The notes below the pieces were generated by a model. The model saw only the letters and a list, made by a program, of their open reading frames with translations, made no database searches and had not been told where the DNA came from. A stretch of DNA of 64,000 bases, taken from positions 62,001 through 126,000 of the forward strand of contig MU008228.1 of the NCBI GenBank assembly GCA_010909165.1, in the 5' to 3' direction. This document shows, piece by piece, positions 8,806-19,699 of this stretch. This DNA is from Anthoceros angustus. Lineage: Eukaryota > Streptophyta > Anthocerotopsida > Anthocerotales > Anthocerotaceae. The translations under genes were made by a program, and so were the position numbers. Each line of letters opens with the position of its first letter. The stretch's first letter is position 1.

Positions 8806-11580
8806 ATGGCCACAGTATGGCAACCGGACCCGTTCTGGACCCAACGAATTGGTGTCTGTGCAGGGAGTCTACCAGGAGCTCCCGCACACGTCATCTTAGG
8901 GAGTCAAAGTCTGGCAACCAAAGACTCCAGGTGCTGCAGTGTAAGGAGCTCAGCACTTCCACTTCAGAGAAAGTGGATGGGTGGGGACGGGTTTTCCAGC
9001 GATGCCGGTCGTTGCCAGGAGCAGGAGCACTTGTGGCAACAATTTTTTCTGGAGCCTACCATGTGGTGTGACAACAGACGTCATAAGAAGAGCTCCCGTT
9101 CGCCTGACTTCCGGCGTAAGGGGTCTGGGGAGGTCCTGTGGTTAAACAACATGTTTAAGCCAGCTTGGGTTGATGAACAGCTCGTTTCCTTGGATTTGCA
9201 GATGGGTCATGGTGCCTCCTTCCAAGTCCAGCTTCCGGATACGCCTAAACCTGGGATGCGTGCAGGATCGGAAATGGGCGTCGTTACTGCTGTTACCGTG
9301 AGCACGTTATGTCAGCAGGGGAAGCTCTCTGAGGCCGTTGGAGCCCTGGAATCTTTGGCACAGAAAGCCTCTGCTGTCTCTCAGTCTCTGTTTTACACTG
9401 TGCTAAAACTGTGTACAGCTAAGAAGGATTTGGTTTTGGGGCGACGAGTACATGACCTCAGTGTCCAACTTGGGTACGAGTCGAATCCATACTTGGGGAA
9501 CCATATCTTGCGCATGTATGCATGTGGAGGTAGGCTAGAGGAGGCCATGGATGTGTTCAACAGGGTACGCAAACCGGATGCCTTCATGTGGTCTTCCATA
9601 ATCTCCGCACACGCTAAGCATGGGAAACCTAATGAGGCCGTACAACTGTACCATGAGATGCGTAGGTCAGGAGTGAAGGCGGATGCTCACGTCTTTGTAG
9701 CTGCCCTTCAAGCTTGTGCATTTGCCGCCGACTTGGAATCTGGCAGAAAAGTGCACTGTGATGTGGTGCAGTGGCATTCCACTAACTTGTTTGTTGGCAA
9801 CTGCCTGGTGGACATGTATGCAAAATGTGGTGAACTGAAGATGCACGCCTGGTTTTTGACAGCATGCCACAAGGATGTGGTGACATGGACGGTGCTGATT
9901 GCTGGGTATGCAAAATGTGGCAACTGAAAGATGCACGCCAGGTGTTTTGACAGCATGAAGACAAAGATGTGGTGACATGGAATGCCCTGATAGCTGGGTA
10001 TGCAAAATGTGGTGGACTGAAAGATGCACGCCAGGTCTTTGACAGCATGAACACAAAGAATGTGGCCACATGGAATGCCCTTATAGCTGGGTATGCCCAG
10101 CACGGGCTCGGACATGAGGCACTTGTTCTGTATGGACAGATGGAGCAGGAGGGCTCTATTTTGGCTGACCATGTTACTTTTGCTTGCCTTCTGAAGGCCT
10201 GTGCAAGCACTGGCGCCTTACAGAAGGGCAGGCAGCTGCATTCACAGATCGTCGAAGAGGACTGCTGGATGACGTAGTGGTGGGCACCTGCCTGGTGGAC
10301 ATGTATGCAAAATGTGGTGAACTGGAAGATGCACGCCAGGTTTTTGACAGCATGGCCACAAAGGATGTGGTGACATGGAATGCCCTGATTGCTGGGTATG
10401 CACAGCAAGGACTCGGCCAAGAGGCGCTTGTTGTGTATGGACAAATGGAGGGGCGGGCCTCATTTTGGCTGACCATGTTACTTTTGCTTGCCTTCTGAAG
10501 GCCTGTGGAAGCACTGGTGCCTTACAGAAGGGCAGGCAGCTGCACTCACAGATTGTCGAAGAGGACTGCTGGATAACGTGGTGGGCAACTGCCTGGTGGA
10601 CATGTATGCAAAATGTGGTGAACTGGGAGATGCCCGCCAGGTTTTTGACAGCATGGCCACAAAGGATGTGGTCACATGGACTGCTCTGATAGCGGGGTAT
10701 GGTGCTTGTGATGAAGGTCACAAGGCACTAGCTTGTTTTGAGGAGATGTTAGTTGCCGGTATTCAGCCTGATGATGCTACTTTTACTTGCCTTTTAGTAG
10801 CATGCAGTCATGAGGACTGGTCCACGAGGTCGCAAGCACTTTGATTCCATGGCTGAACAGCATGGCATCAAACCTACTATTGAGCATTTCACCTGTATGA
10901 TTGATCTTCTTGGGCGTGCTGGCTATTTGGATGAAGCAGAGAAGATGCTGTTATCATGTGAGGGCCAAAGTAATGTTGTGGGCTTGACGTCTTTGTTGAA
11001 TGCCTGCAGAAGGCACGGGGATATAGAGAGGGCGGTGTGGTGTTTTGAAAGCATTGTCAGGCTGGAGCCTCAAAGGGCTTCTGCTTATGTGCTGATGGCC
11101 AATGCCTACGCAGATGCAGGTAGGTGGACCGATGTAGACAGGATTGAAACACAGAGAAGAGCAGCAGGAGCAAGCAAGAAACCTGCAATGGCAAGCATTG
11201 AGGTGAATAAGGAAATACACAGTTTTGTGGTGGGCGAAAGGAGGAAGGATATCGCGCATAAGGTAGAGAGCACAAATTCTCGTCTGAAGCAGGAAGGAGG
11301 CCACGTACCTCACACAAGGTTGGTGTTGAAGCCAGTGTGCGAGAAAGAAAAGGAAGATGCGCTTTGTGGGCATGCGGAGAAACTAGCTCTGGCGTTTGGT
11401 CTCTTGAACACTCCGAGTGGGACACCTCTGGTGGTAACAAAGAATCTACGCATGTGCAGTGACTGCCACAGTTCCACGGAGATCATGTCAAGGCTTGAAC
11501 AGAGAGACATTGTTGTAAGGGATGGGTACCGTGTGCATCGATTCGCAGCTGGTTGTTGCAGCTGTAAGGGTCGACCGTGA
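8806..11580 (+). pseudogene. PPR-DYW:KP copy 3 (frameshifted)
   Basis: The only full-length copy on the plus strand, convergent with copy 4. Frame 8806-9927 (373 aa) has the family start, one PDF-like motif at residues about 76-126 (MWCDNRR instead of WWDNRR; PDFRRKG, VLWL) and the first PPRs. The PLS array follows in short overlapping frames (9969-10277, 10184-10498, 10488-10844). The last frame (10810-11580, 256 aa) holds E1/E2, a KKPA box and an apparently intact DYW:KP domain: HAE, CSDCH, HRF and CSCKGRP. About four single-base or dinucleotide shifts break the array. For example, CAGATCGTCGAAGAGG stands where other copies have a frame-keeping GTCGAAMGAGG. If these are sequencing errors the gene could be functional. 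Confidence 0.85.
9031..9183 (+). other. OSB-like PDF motif in PPR copy 3
   Basis: The stretch from LWQQFF to VDEQL matches the PDF-motif pattern of OSB proteins, except that the second tryptophan of WWDNR is cysteine. It lies before the first PPR. In this family the region just upstream (SPALPLPRKxVGG) is also conserved between copies, including those where the motif is duplicated. Confidence 0.6.
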
Positions 11581-12143
11581 GAATATTGAAGAACGGAGCC
11601 AGTGCTCAAGTGTGTACGTACTCCAGAAAATATTGCTTTCTCTCTTGGGGCGAATGCGCGATGTGGTTGGGCGAGCTGTCCTGCCAGGGATGGGCAGCTG
11701 TTTGAGATGAGGGGTCGAGGTCGCAGGCTTGGGAATTGGCTCAGATCCGGTGGAATCGTGGAATCGGGGGTGGTTTGGAGCCGAACCGTTCGTGCCACCA
11801 CTATCCCCACGACACGGCAACGCTTTCAGACCAGTGCATTGAAGAGGCTTCATATATTATATTCCATGGAGCAGAGTTGCAGGCAGGCAGCATGTTGCGC
11901 ATCTTTGTGATTATCACTATGCAGGAGTCGGCAGGCTTCTCTTGGGTGGGACATACGCAAATGTTGAGTCATTCCTGCGTTCTGAATCGGTCATACTTCT
12001 GCCACTGCCCAGATGGATAACCTGATGCCCCTACCTCAAGCATGGCATGGTCAGCACCAAGAGCTTTTTGTTGCGCGCTTCTCTTTTTCAAGTTTCCCAA
12101 GTATCGAGTGGAGGGGCAGCGCGGCATAGTGGTGTCTATATAG

Positions 12144-12300
12144 TTGTCGACAAAGCAAGAATCGCCAAAGCAAGAATCGACAAAGCAAGAAGTGCCAAAG
12201 AAGCAAGAACCGACAAAGCAAGAATCGCCGAAGAAGCATCGACAAAGCAGGAATCGCCGAAGAAGCATGACAAAGCAAGAATCGACAAACAAGCATTCAT
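12144..12300. repeat. Degenerate 15-bp minisatellite
   Basis: About ten variants of AAGCAAGAATCGMCA follow each other, with occasional insertion of GAAGAAGCA. The period of 15 keeps all frames open, which explains the lysine- and glutamine-rich open frames here. Confidence 0.8.
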
Positions 12301-12453
12301 TCCAAAAATTCATGCTTGCAATCCCACATCTGTGGCCTCTTTTTCTTCACTTACCACCGAATCAAATGCAAGGCAATAAGAATATTCCATTCTCGGAAGT
12401 CAATTAGGTCGCCAAGAATCGTCACAAGGACAGCAATGACGGCACCAACATGG

Positions 12454-12489
12454 GCAGAGGCACGGGCACGGGCACGGGCACGGGCACGC
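12454..12489. repeat. GGGCAC hexanucleotide repeat
   Basis: Five or six successive GGGCAC units, the first altered to GGCAGA. A simple microsatellite. Confidence 0.85.
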
Positions 12490-12560
12490 AGCCACTGAAC
12501 AGAAACACATACCCAAAGCACTTGCCTCCCAATGTAGGGTTATATGGTTGCGGCCAATAT

Positions 12561-12664
12561 TGGCGGTGCCTAGCCCAATGTTCACTTTACTGCATGCAAA
12601 CAATTTACCTGCAATTCGGGTTGAATTGGCGATGCCTAGCCCAGTGTTCACTTCACTACATGCC
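12561..12664. repeat. 66-bp tandem duplication
   Basis: Two imperfect copies containing TGGCGRTGCCTAGCCCARTG followed by TTCACTT and a CATGC end. No coding content recognised. Confidence 0.7.
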
Positions 12665-12856
12665 TAACCCGGGGCAGTCTCAGCTCGATCCATGACAGCA
12701 CCCTTCTCTATCTTGGATTCTATGGTACAGGGTGACTTGAATTTTTTTTAAATTAAGTCGGTTGGACCTCTTTCATCCAAATTGCGATCAAGGTAGGCAT
12801 CCATAATTCAGGATTTTTGGGTAGTTCGATTTAAGGCATTTCGAAATGCACCTCCC

Positions 12857-12899
12857 TATGGCATACCAAAGGGGACAGAGGGGATGGGACATTTTTTTT
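12857..12899 (+). repeat. Left arm of a widely spaced inverted repeat
   Basis: TATGGCATACCAAAGGGGAC followed by AGAGGGGATGGGAC and a T-run. The same sequence occurs inverted at 19544-19585, with four or so mismatches over about 42 bp. The unit begins with a partial palindrome (GGTATGGCATACC in the right arm). It could be the terminal inverted repeat of a DNA element or two independent copies of a small repeat. Confidence 0.6.
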
Positions 12900-13500
12900 T
12901 TCGCGAAACCCATGCAAGGCGTGGGGATCTTGAGGAATATACCCTACATTCCAAAGACGGTTTCTTTTCGTGAGCACATACCACATGGCCGCTTTGGCGC
13001 CCTAACCAAGAGCGCCAAGCACCAAAGGGACACACTTTTCACTCCAAACCCTAAGTTTGGTTTAAATGTTTTGTCCTTCCAACTTTGAAAACAAAGAGCG
13101 GACCGGAAACTATGTTTTCAAGTTTTCCACACTTCCTCCCGCCATTAAGTTTTCTTCGATGCTATCCCATGCCCGGCAAACCCTAACCTGCCCCGCAGCG
13201 CCAATCTAGTTGCCAAACCCTTCACCCTACCATGGGCTTGTAAGGCAATGACGGCCGAGGCAAGACGGCCATCATTTGCGAACCCCGCACACGCGCGTGT
13301 CCGTGTCTTCTTATCTAGGGACAATGGATTCTTGTTTGTAGGGTTTAGGTACACGCGCGTTCAAACACGCTCTAGGTGATCCACCTCCAGTGGAAGAGGG
13401 ATGGGTGGCCGGTGGGTAGACCCATGCCTTATTCTTCCATATCACGGTATACATGAAGGGTCACACGCACGGGTGAATTCCTCCTATTATGCAAGTCTAG
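12900..13500. other. Non-coding stretch right of the left inverted-repeat arm
   Basis: No gene seen. Contains several telo-box-like AAACCCTA words (near 13,059 and 13,184) but no tandem telomere array. Confidence 0.5.
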
Positions 13501-13509
13501 GTAACCACA

Positions 13510-14770
13510 TCCCATCGACCAAGTCTATGAAACACTCACCCACCGCCCTCCAATCTGCCACCCTTGGCATACATATTCACCACAATGGTCGGCACAACAC
13601 ATTGCCATCATGTCCTCTTTTCCCGAATCGCACGTAGATCCGACTCCTTCTCCAGAGTGCCTACACTGCAAGCATGGAGGCACAATCATGCAATTACGTA
13701 TAGCCATGGCTTCATCTTGTATAGAATCGGATGATGCACGGTTGTCTACCCCTCACCTTCCCCGAGAATATCGCAATCAAAGCGTCCCATGTCACCACAT
13801 TATTCGCTCTTGGTTGTCATTCACTCTTTGCCGCCTGCGCCACACTTTCAATATATGTTCACCGATGTAGACACATGGGAACTGGTTCCACGCCACTACC
13901 TAACAAAGCGAAGCACCGCTGCCCGTGATTTCATATCGCATTCCCTTCCACCACTAAGACCTCCTCAAACATATGGGCATGTGGGTTTGCACGACCTCCA
14001 CGTCTGTAGGATGGCCCGATTGTCCTCTCCTGTTACAAGCACATTTTGGCTTTTCATTCCTCCACATGAGGGCCACCACTAAAATTGTTGCCACCATGTT
14101 TCGGCGACAACGCCGATCTCGACTGCCCTCCATTCTGCCACACTTGGCATACATATCCACCAAACTGCTGGCACGTACATGGTCTTCATGCTCTCTTTTC
14201 CTCGTCTGCATGGAGCCCCTTCTCAGAGTGGGTGCGCCCACGCACAACCCACCAAGTGCCACACATGTCAGTCATGCATGGGACACCCATGGCTCCGTTG
14301 CATAATCGATGTATCCGTGGTCGCCCATACCTTCCTCATTATGGTGCTATGAAAGCGGTTCATGTCACCACTTTCTTAGGCTGCCATTCGATTGTCCGTC
14401 CCCAATCGCCACACATTCCATACATGTTCACCACACTTTAAGTCGCATGTAACCAGTCCGCATCAATAACAACTGCATTAGTACCCACATTTCTTATCGG
14501 ATGCCCTTGCACACTCCTGCCCACCTCCCACAAACACATGGGCATTTGCGTGTGCACTCCACCTGCGCATCGAATGGTATAGGTGGATGGCCTGCTTGCC
14601 CTATCTATCTCACACGCGATTTTGCCTTTCATCCCACCACGCGAGGTGTCACGAGAATTCCGCCATAATTTCTCTTCGACAACGTCACTCCGTAAGCCTC
14701 CATTCTCCCACACTTGGCATACATATTCACCAGCAGGGCACAAACACATCGCTATCCTCTCTTTCACACC
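13510..14770 (-). pseudogene. Ancient decayed PPR-PLS array
   Basis: Antisense words typical of PLS repeats recur about every 300 bp in changing frames. CTTGGCATACATATTCACCA (reading VNMYAKxG) occurs near 13,565, 14,147 and 14,713, with a decayed version near 14,415. CATGTCACCACATT (reading NVVTW) occurs near 13,787 and 14,360. One short frame (13954-14262) still reads SLVDMYAKCGRMEGSR. The copies are far more diverged than the seven copies of the cluster, and most lack any open frame. This is an older relic of a related PPR gene, not a working gene. Confidence 0.65.
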
Positions 14771-15300
14771 GCAGATGCACTGCCTCCCCTTCTCCGCACC
14801 TAGGGTGCGACATTCACAAGCCTGGACTCAAACAACGGTCATCTGTTAGGTCACCATTCCTCCTCGCCACATCGCTCCCCACCTATGTGGCCTAACACAT
14901 CCTCTTGCACCGCTTCCTTCCCTGTAAGGTGGCTTTGATGCACCTCTCGCGTTACCCGGTTGTTCGTTCCTTTCATGTTAGATGACGTGAGCGCTCAAAA
15001 CCCGTCCCCCATCCACAAGGTTCGTCCACAAACACGTCCCCACTTTGAAAGTCCTTCCCATTTTCTACAACCACCAACGCCAGATGCCATCGGTGGTCTT
15101 CAAAACTCAGATCCTCAAGACTGATGCCTGCTCACTGCTTTCTTCCACCCGCGAATTAGTAAGCGCGGCAAGAACCCACACCACCACCGCCACCCAACAA
15201 CCTCGCCAAGAACGATAGGGCGTGGAAAGAGCGAAATTTTCATAAGGTGCCATTCCATTGATCAAAAGGATGTCCACGCACATCGCCAAAAATTGCACCT
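14771..15300. other. Spacer before the GC-rich block
   Basis: No gene recognised. Base composition shifts gradually toward higher GC. Confidence 0.4.
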
Positions 15301-17260
15301 AGCATCAAACCCTATCTCCCTGCGGCCTTCCTAAGCGTGCCCCTATGCAAAAACCAAGCGGTGATGCAACTCGAGCACAAGGGATGACGGCGCGCCTACT
15401 TCCCTCGTCCTCCATGCGCTTCATCATCGCGGAGAACCTTAATTGTGCCCTCCTCGGCGTCGAGCATTCAGCACTCATCGCTCTCTGTCGGTTGGCAGCG
15501 TCCCGCCTCCAAGCAGCGTCCGGATTGGGCGTCGGAGGCACCGCCTTGCCCGCTTCCACTTTGGACATGTCCACTCCTCGTGGTCGCGCTTCCTCCCCTT
15601 GTGCTCGCCCTCAGCGGGTTGGGCGCACTCCGCTCTCCTCCTTCTTCCGACATGGCCTCGCTCCGCCACCGTCGGTGCTTGCTCCCCCCCTCCTCCTCCT
15701 CCTCCTCCTCGGTGTGCCGGATGCTCCTCCACCGCCGTGAGCTGCAGCCGGCACGCCTCCGCTCCTCCTCCGCAGCCACCTCCGAGCCTCGCCCTGTCTG
15801 CACTTCCGCTCCACGTTGAGATCATACTGGTGGGTGTTATTCTCCCATAAGCGCCTTCCTCAACAGATGCGCTCGATCCCACTCCCAGTGATCGCGGCCA
15901 CTGGCGTTGGCTCGCCGTCGCTGGCCGCGGCGTCCTGCAGCCCCTCCACGCCTTCGATCCCGCCCTCGTTCCCACCATCTCCAGGCCCTCTCGGCCTCGG
16001 TCTCGGCCCGGCGGCGATCATCGCATCCCCACCATGGCAGCCCTGAGCTCGGGCATGGCGGCGGACATGCATGCGCCACGCCATGCCGGGCTCGGCCTCC
16101 GGCTCGAGGCGCGTCGGGCAACATCCGCCATCCTCTCTCCCCTCGACCTCCTGGTGGCAGCCCATCGCCTCGGTCCGCGTCCTCCACCGCCGTCCCGACC
16201 TCTTCCATGTTGCCTTTCTCCTCCACGGATGGCGGCTCCCCCTCTGTCGCGAGGCGGCCTGCGCCCGCCATCGCCGGCGGGGAGGCAAAGTGACCCCCGA
16301 GGAGGTGGAGGCGCCTCACAGGCCCCTCCTCCATAGCCATGGGAGGCAATGCCTCCCGCCTCAGTGCCCTCACCCGCCTCCATGGCGGGGAGGACAGACT
16401 GCGCCCTCTCCCGCGCTCATGCGCCTGCACCACACCCTGTGGCCTCCCCGCGCGAGGCCATGACCTCCCCTTGAGTTGGAGGGCGCTAGCGTGTTCCGCC
16501 TCCCCGCCTGCCTCCATCGACATGGGAGGCGGTTGCCCTCCCCACCTCTGCCTCACCATTGCCATGGCGGGAGGCGATTGCCTCCCGCTGCGGCCGGACT
16601 CACCCCGTTGCCACCGCCTTACCATCGCCGGGGCGAGGCCAGCCTCCCCTTGCTTGCGAGGGCGTTTCACCACCCGCCCCGCCTGCGACATGGGGAGGGC
16701 AAATGCTCCCCACGCCCCGCAATCGCCTGGCCGGTCGCCAGGGCATGCCCAGGGAGGGCAAGGTGCCCTCTTCCCCTCCTCCTCCCCCTGTCCCCCATGT
16801 CCCCCCTCTTCCTCCCGCCTCCATCACCAAGGGGGAGGGCACACTGCCCTCCCCCATGGCGCCGCCGCCCGAAGTCCTAGCCGATGCCGTCGCCAAGGGG
16901 GAGGCCACGGTGCCCTCCCCCCCATCTGCTCCCGCTGCTGCGCCGCCGCCCTCTCCTCCTACCCATGCTGTCGCCGGTGGGGATGGCACGGTGCCCGCCC
17001 CCCCGCGGGATGGCACGGTGCCCGCCCCCCCGCGGGATGGCACGGTGCCGCCCCGTGCGCTGGTCGCTTTGTCGCCTCCCGTTACGTGCCTCCATCGCCG
17101 GGAGGAGAGTCCCTCCTCACAGCTGCCTTCCCCCAACTGCCATCACCTCGCTCAAGGGGGAGGGGACGTACCTCTTCAGAACACTTGTCATCTGAGGTGC
17201 GTCGCGGGAGGCACTGTTGGCAACGACTGGGGCTGCCTCTGTACTGCAAGCGTGTAGAAC
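15300..17260. other. Very GC-rich, low-complexity block with long open frames on both strands
   Basis: Long open frames exist on the plus strand (16339-17265, 308 aa; 16559-17257, 232 aa) and on the minus strand (15837-16691, 284 aa; 16600-17136). All are rich in Pro, Ala, Arg, Ser or Gly and mutually overlapping, as expected from GC-rich sequence with few stop codons. I recognise no domain. The stretch is dominated by recurring palindromes of the GGGAGGC...GCCTCCC type (16337-17060). It may be a repeat family, or a decayed GC-rich gene; I do not call a CDS. Confidence 0.45.
16337..17060. repeat. Array of degenerate palindromes (GGGAGG...CCTCCC)
   Basis: Short inverted repeats recur every 45-80 bp. 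Examples lie near 16,340 (GGGAGGCAATGCCTCCC), 16,522, 16,567, 16,690, 16,755, 16,831 (GAGGGCACACTGCCCTC), 16,898 and 16,982. Many are preceded by CATGG or GACATGG. The last units pass into a regular 27-bp tandem repeat (16982-17060, three copies starting GATGGCACGGTGC). Confidence 0.65.
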
Positions 17261-17940
17261 GGTAGACATGGATAGGAAAGGCGAGGGAGTGAGGGCATCC
17301 CCGCTGGTATGAAATGAACGTAAGGACCGGAGGGGCCACCACATGGCCTCCCCACAGAGGGGCTCCAGGGATAGCGTCCTTCATGGTGCACCCGGTCTCT
17401 ACCGCGGGCCGGCCTCAAGGCATGGGCACAAACATTCCCTGCAAATTCTCTCCTGACCTCACGTGAATGGCGGAGGGAAATTGTGGACACGCGTGTCGGA
17501 AGCACCTTCGTGTGGAACCGCATTCCGCTTGAAGTGGTGGCAGCAGCTATCAAATCAACGAACCTTTGAAGAGCGAGGTCCGCGATGGCAAAATACACTG
17601 AAAGAAGGCAGCCTGTATGGGTTGTCACTTAATAAGCTAGTGGACGACATGGAAAAGCGGCAAAACCGGGGTGAAGGCCGAGGGAAAATGGAAAAGCGGT
17701 CCATCAATTTAGGCACGGGGGAACACGATGCGCGCCGGCCAGCATGAACCGAGGGCCAAGTTGAAAAATGTTGGCAGAGATATCTGGGCGAGTGGTGGGA
17801 ATATCCAAGGAGGAAAGCGTCAAAATTTGGTCAAGTGAACACTGTGGGAAGCGGGATCTGAAGAAACCTACAAATGTTAACCGTAAAGGCCTCCTAAATC
17901 AAGTCCTAACAAAACCCCTGCTCCACGGTGCATAAAGCAC
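17261..17940. other. Unassigned stretch
   Basis: A plus-strand open frame (17463-17747, 94 aa) has no recognisable domain. Nothing else supported. Confidence 0.35.
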
Positions 17941-17949
17941 ATGACCACC

Positions 17950-18430
17950 AGTCCTAACCCCCATGATCACTGTCCTCGATGATGTAGAGGTCGTTCATCT
18001 CCTCCCACAGGACATGGTTGGCGTGCGTCCAATTCGTGGAAGACGTTGAGATGAAATCCAGGAGGGGGCGATAGCGTCGAGGCCGTGCGGCACAGAGTCA
18101 AGCCGTCGTGGTGAAACTTGGCCATCCAGCCTTGAAGTCCTCCGGTGACTCCGGGTGCTTGGACCGCGAGGCCTCGCGATGATCGTTAAGACCCAATGGC
18201 CACCCATCAAAATGAGAATGCATGAAATAGTGCGCTTCCCGGAAGGCACTCTCATGATATGGCGTCCAGTCCGGTCAAATACACCGACCACGTTCCCTCA
18301 TTTCGAAAAGAACTTCAAAGTCAAGGGTAGTTCTCTATGTGGCGGATGAGGTCGTTGTGGTCCTCCGCATCTGTGTAGCATCAAGCTCCTCGTCTGACGG
18401 AGGATGCATTGGCTTCTTGGGGTCATAAGA
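17950..18430 (-). pseudogene. Decayed coding-like sequence of unknown family
   Basis: On the minus strand, fragments in shifting frames read like ordinary protein: VSYDPKKPMHPPSDEELD, DAEDHNDLIRHIENYP, FMHSHFDGWPLGLNDH, SKHPESPEDFKAGWPSF and ANHVLWEEMNDLYIIED. They follow each other in order from 18,430 down to 17,960 with stops and shifts between them. I do not recognise the family. The order and composition suggest one decayed gene or a captured gene fragment inside the inverted-repeat-bounded block. Confidence 0.4.
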
Positions 18431-18852
18431 CACAGAAACAACTCACTCCACATATTAGGATCGGGTGAGCTCGGAGGAGGCGTGGAACCCTCCTCCATTG
18501 CTGCCGGACATGCTTTGTGGGCTGCAGTGCAGGGCTGCGGCATGTGAGGAGAGGGTGGGCGCCCCGCCATCCCCACCACAATCGCGTATGCCTGCAACAT
18601 TACGTGCATGGGCAGCAGGCAGCCGTATGGAAGTCAGACATTTGGAAGAGAAGGAGCATCAAACAATTGAGCATCACCATGGGCAGGAAGAAATGGGGAC
18701 GACGTTAGTTGGTGCTTGGTGCTTGGTGCATGGATGGATAGGATCCATACTGTGGTGCCTCCTCGCCCGGCCTGCACGCCGCCTGGCGGCGCGACGCACT
18801 GCGCCCGGTTGCCCCACCGCCTGGCACAAGGCCGCCTCACAGACATGGTCAT

Positions 18853-18894
18853 GCCCCGCCCGCCCGCCCGCCCGCCCGCCCGCCTGCCCGCCCC
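18853..18894. repeat. (CCCG)n tetranucleotide run in a GC-rich stretch
   Basis: CCCG repeats about eight times with one substitution, inside a GC-rich stretch (18740-19290) whose long frames on both strands are composition artefacts. Telo-box-like CCCTAAAC words follow at 19,290-19,340. Confidence 0.8.
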
Positions 18895-19543
18895 GCCACG
18901 CCGCCGCCCGCCCGCCCCCGCTTCTTCCTTCCTTCACCGCCCGCCTGCCTCGCCGATACCCAGTTAGCCCGGCCCGCCCCTCACGATTGAAGGCCCACAC
19001 GCCGCCTGCCTCGCCCTGCCCCGCCGCCTGCCCAAGGCTCACGCAAGCTCGCCGCCTGCCTGCGCCGGATCAGCCGCCGCTGGCCGGCGCGGCAGGCTAC
19101 GTGGCTGGCGGTGCCGCCTGCAGCGCCGTGCCGCCGCCGCCGCCGCAGCGCCGCTGCGGTAAGCGTGCTCCCTGCCGCTGACACGCCTGCCTGCACTCGC
19201 CGCCGCCCGCCTGCCTCGCCCGCCCCGCTTGCTCGCCGCCGCCGGCCGCCCAAGGCTGCGGCGTGGCGTAGGCCCGCCAACAGGTTGCCCTAAACCCTGC
19301 CCTAAACCATCCCGCTCACCCTCTTAGCACATGAACCCTAAAACGGGCAGGTGGTTTGCCTATGAGACCACCGGACCCTAAATCGAACGGCAGCTGGAAG
19401 AAAATTTTTTGTTCCGGGAGAAAACACATAGAGTGCGGGCAAAACCCTAAAGTGCCCTTCTGAAATCCGTGATCTGGGGTCACTGCGTCTCATACCCCAT
19501 TTCGGTCGGGTTACCAAACCGGACACCAAAAGTTATGCGGAAG

Positions 19544-19585
19544 AAAAAAAATGCCCGTCCCCTCTGTCCTCTTTGGTATGCCATA
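19544..19585 (-). repeat. Right arm of the widely spaced inverted repeat
   Basis: Inverted match to 12857-12899. It lies about 115 bp from the 3' end of PPR copy 4. Homology between the 3' flanks of copies 2 and 4 stops just beyond it, at about 19,652 next to an A-run. This suggests that the block to its left was inserted there. Confidence 0.6.
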
Positions 19586-19699
19586 CCTCCCTGTGCAAGT
19601 CGCTTGGACGTCTTGGGATTTAAGTTAAACTTAAAAAAAAAAAAGATAAAGCAACCACACATTCACCCCCAATGAGCACTGGCTACTTCTTCATTGTTC

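Larger units (their letters stand above)
11581..12856. other. 3' flank of PPR copy 3 with simple repeats
   Basis: No convincing gene. It holds a degenerate 15-bp minisatellite (12144-12300), a GGGCAC hexamer run (12454-12489) and a 66-bp tandem duplication (12561-12664), listed separately. Open frames over the minisatellite (TKQESPK-like, and CRFLL-like on the other strand) are products of the repeat. Confidence 0.55.

Noticed and set aside
12144-12407. Lys/Gln-rich small protein (TKQESPKQES repeats)
   Set aside because: Product of the 15-bp minisatellite; the opposite strand is equally open.
16339-17265. 308-codon plus-strand ORF and overlapping 232- and 284-codon ORFs as genes
   Set aside because: They overlap on both strands in a GC-rich, palindromic stretch with few stop codons. 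They are Pro/Ala/Arg-rich with no recognised domain. Composition explains them.
13050-19345. Interstitial telomere
   Set aside because: AAACCCTA words occur singly (13,059; 13,184; 19,293; 19,330) and not as a tandem array.
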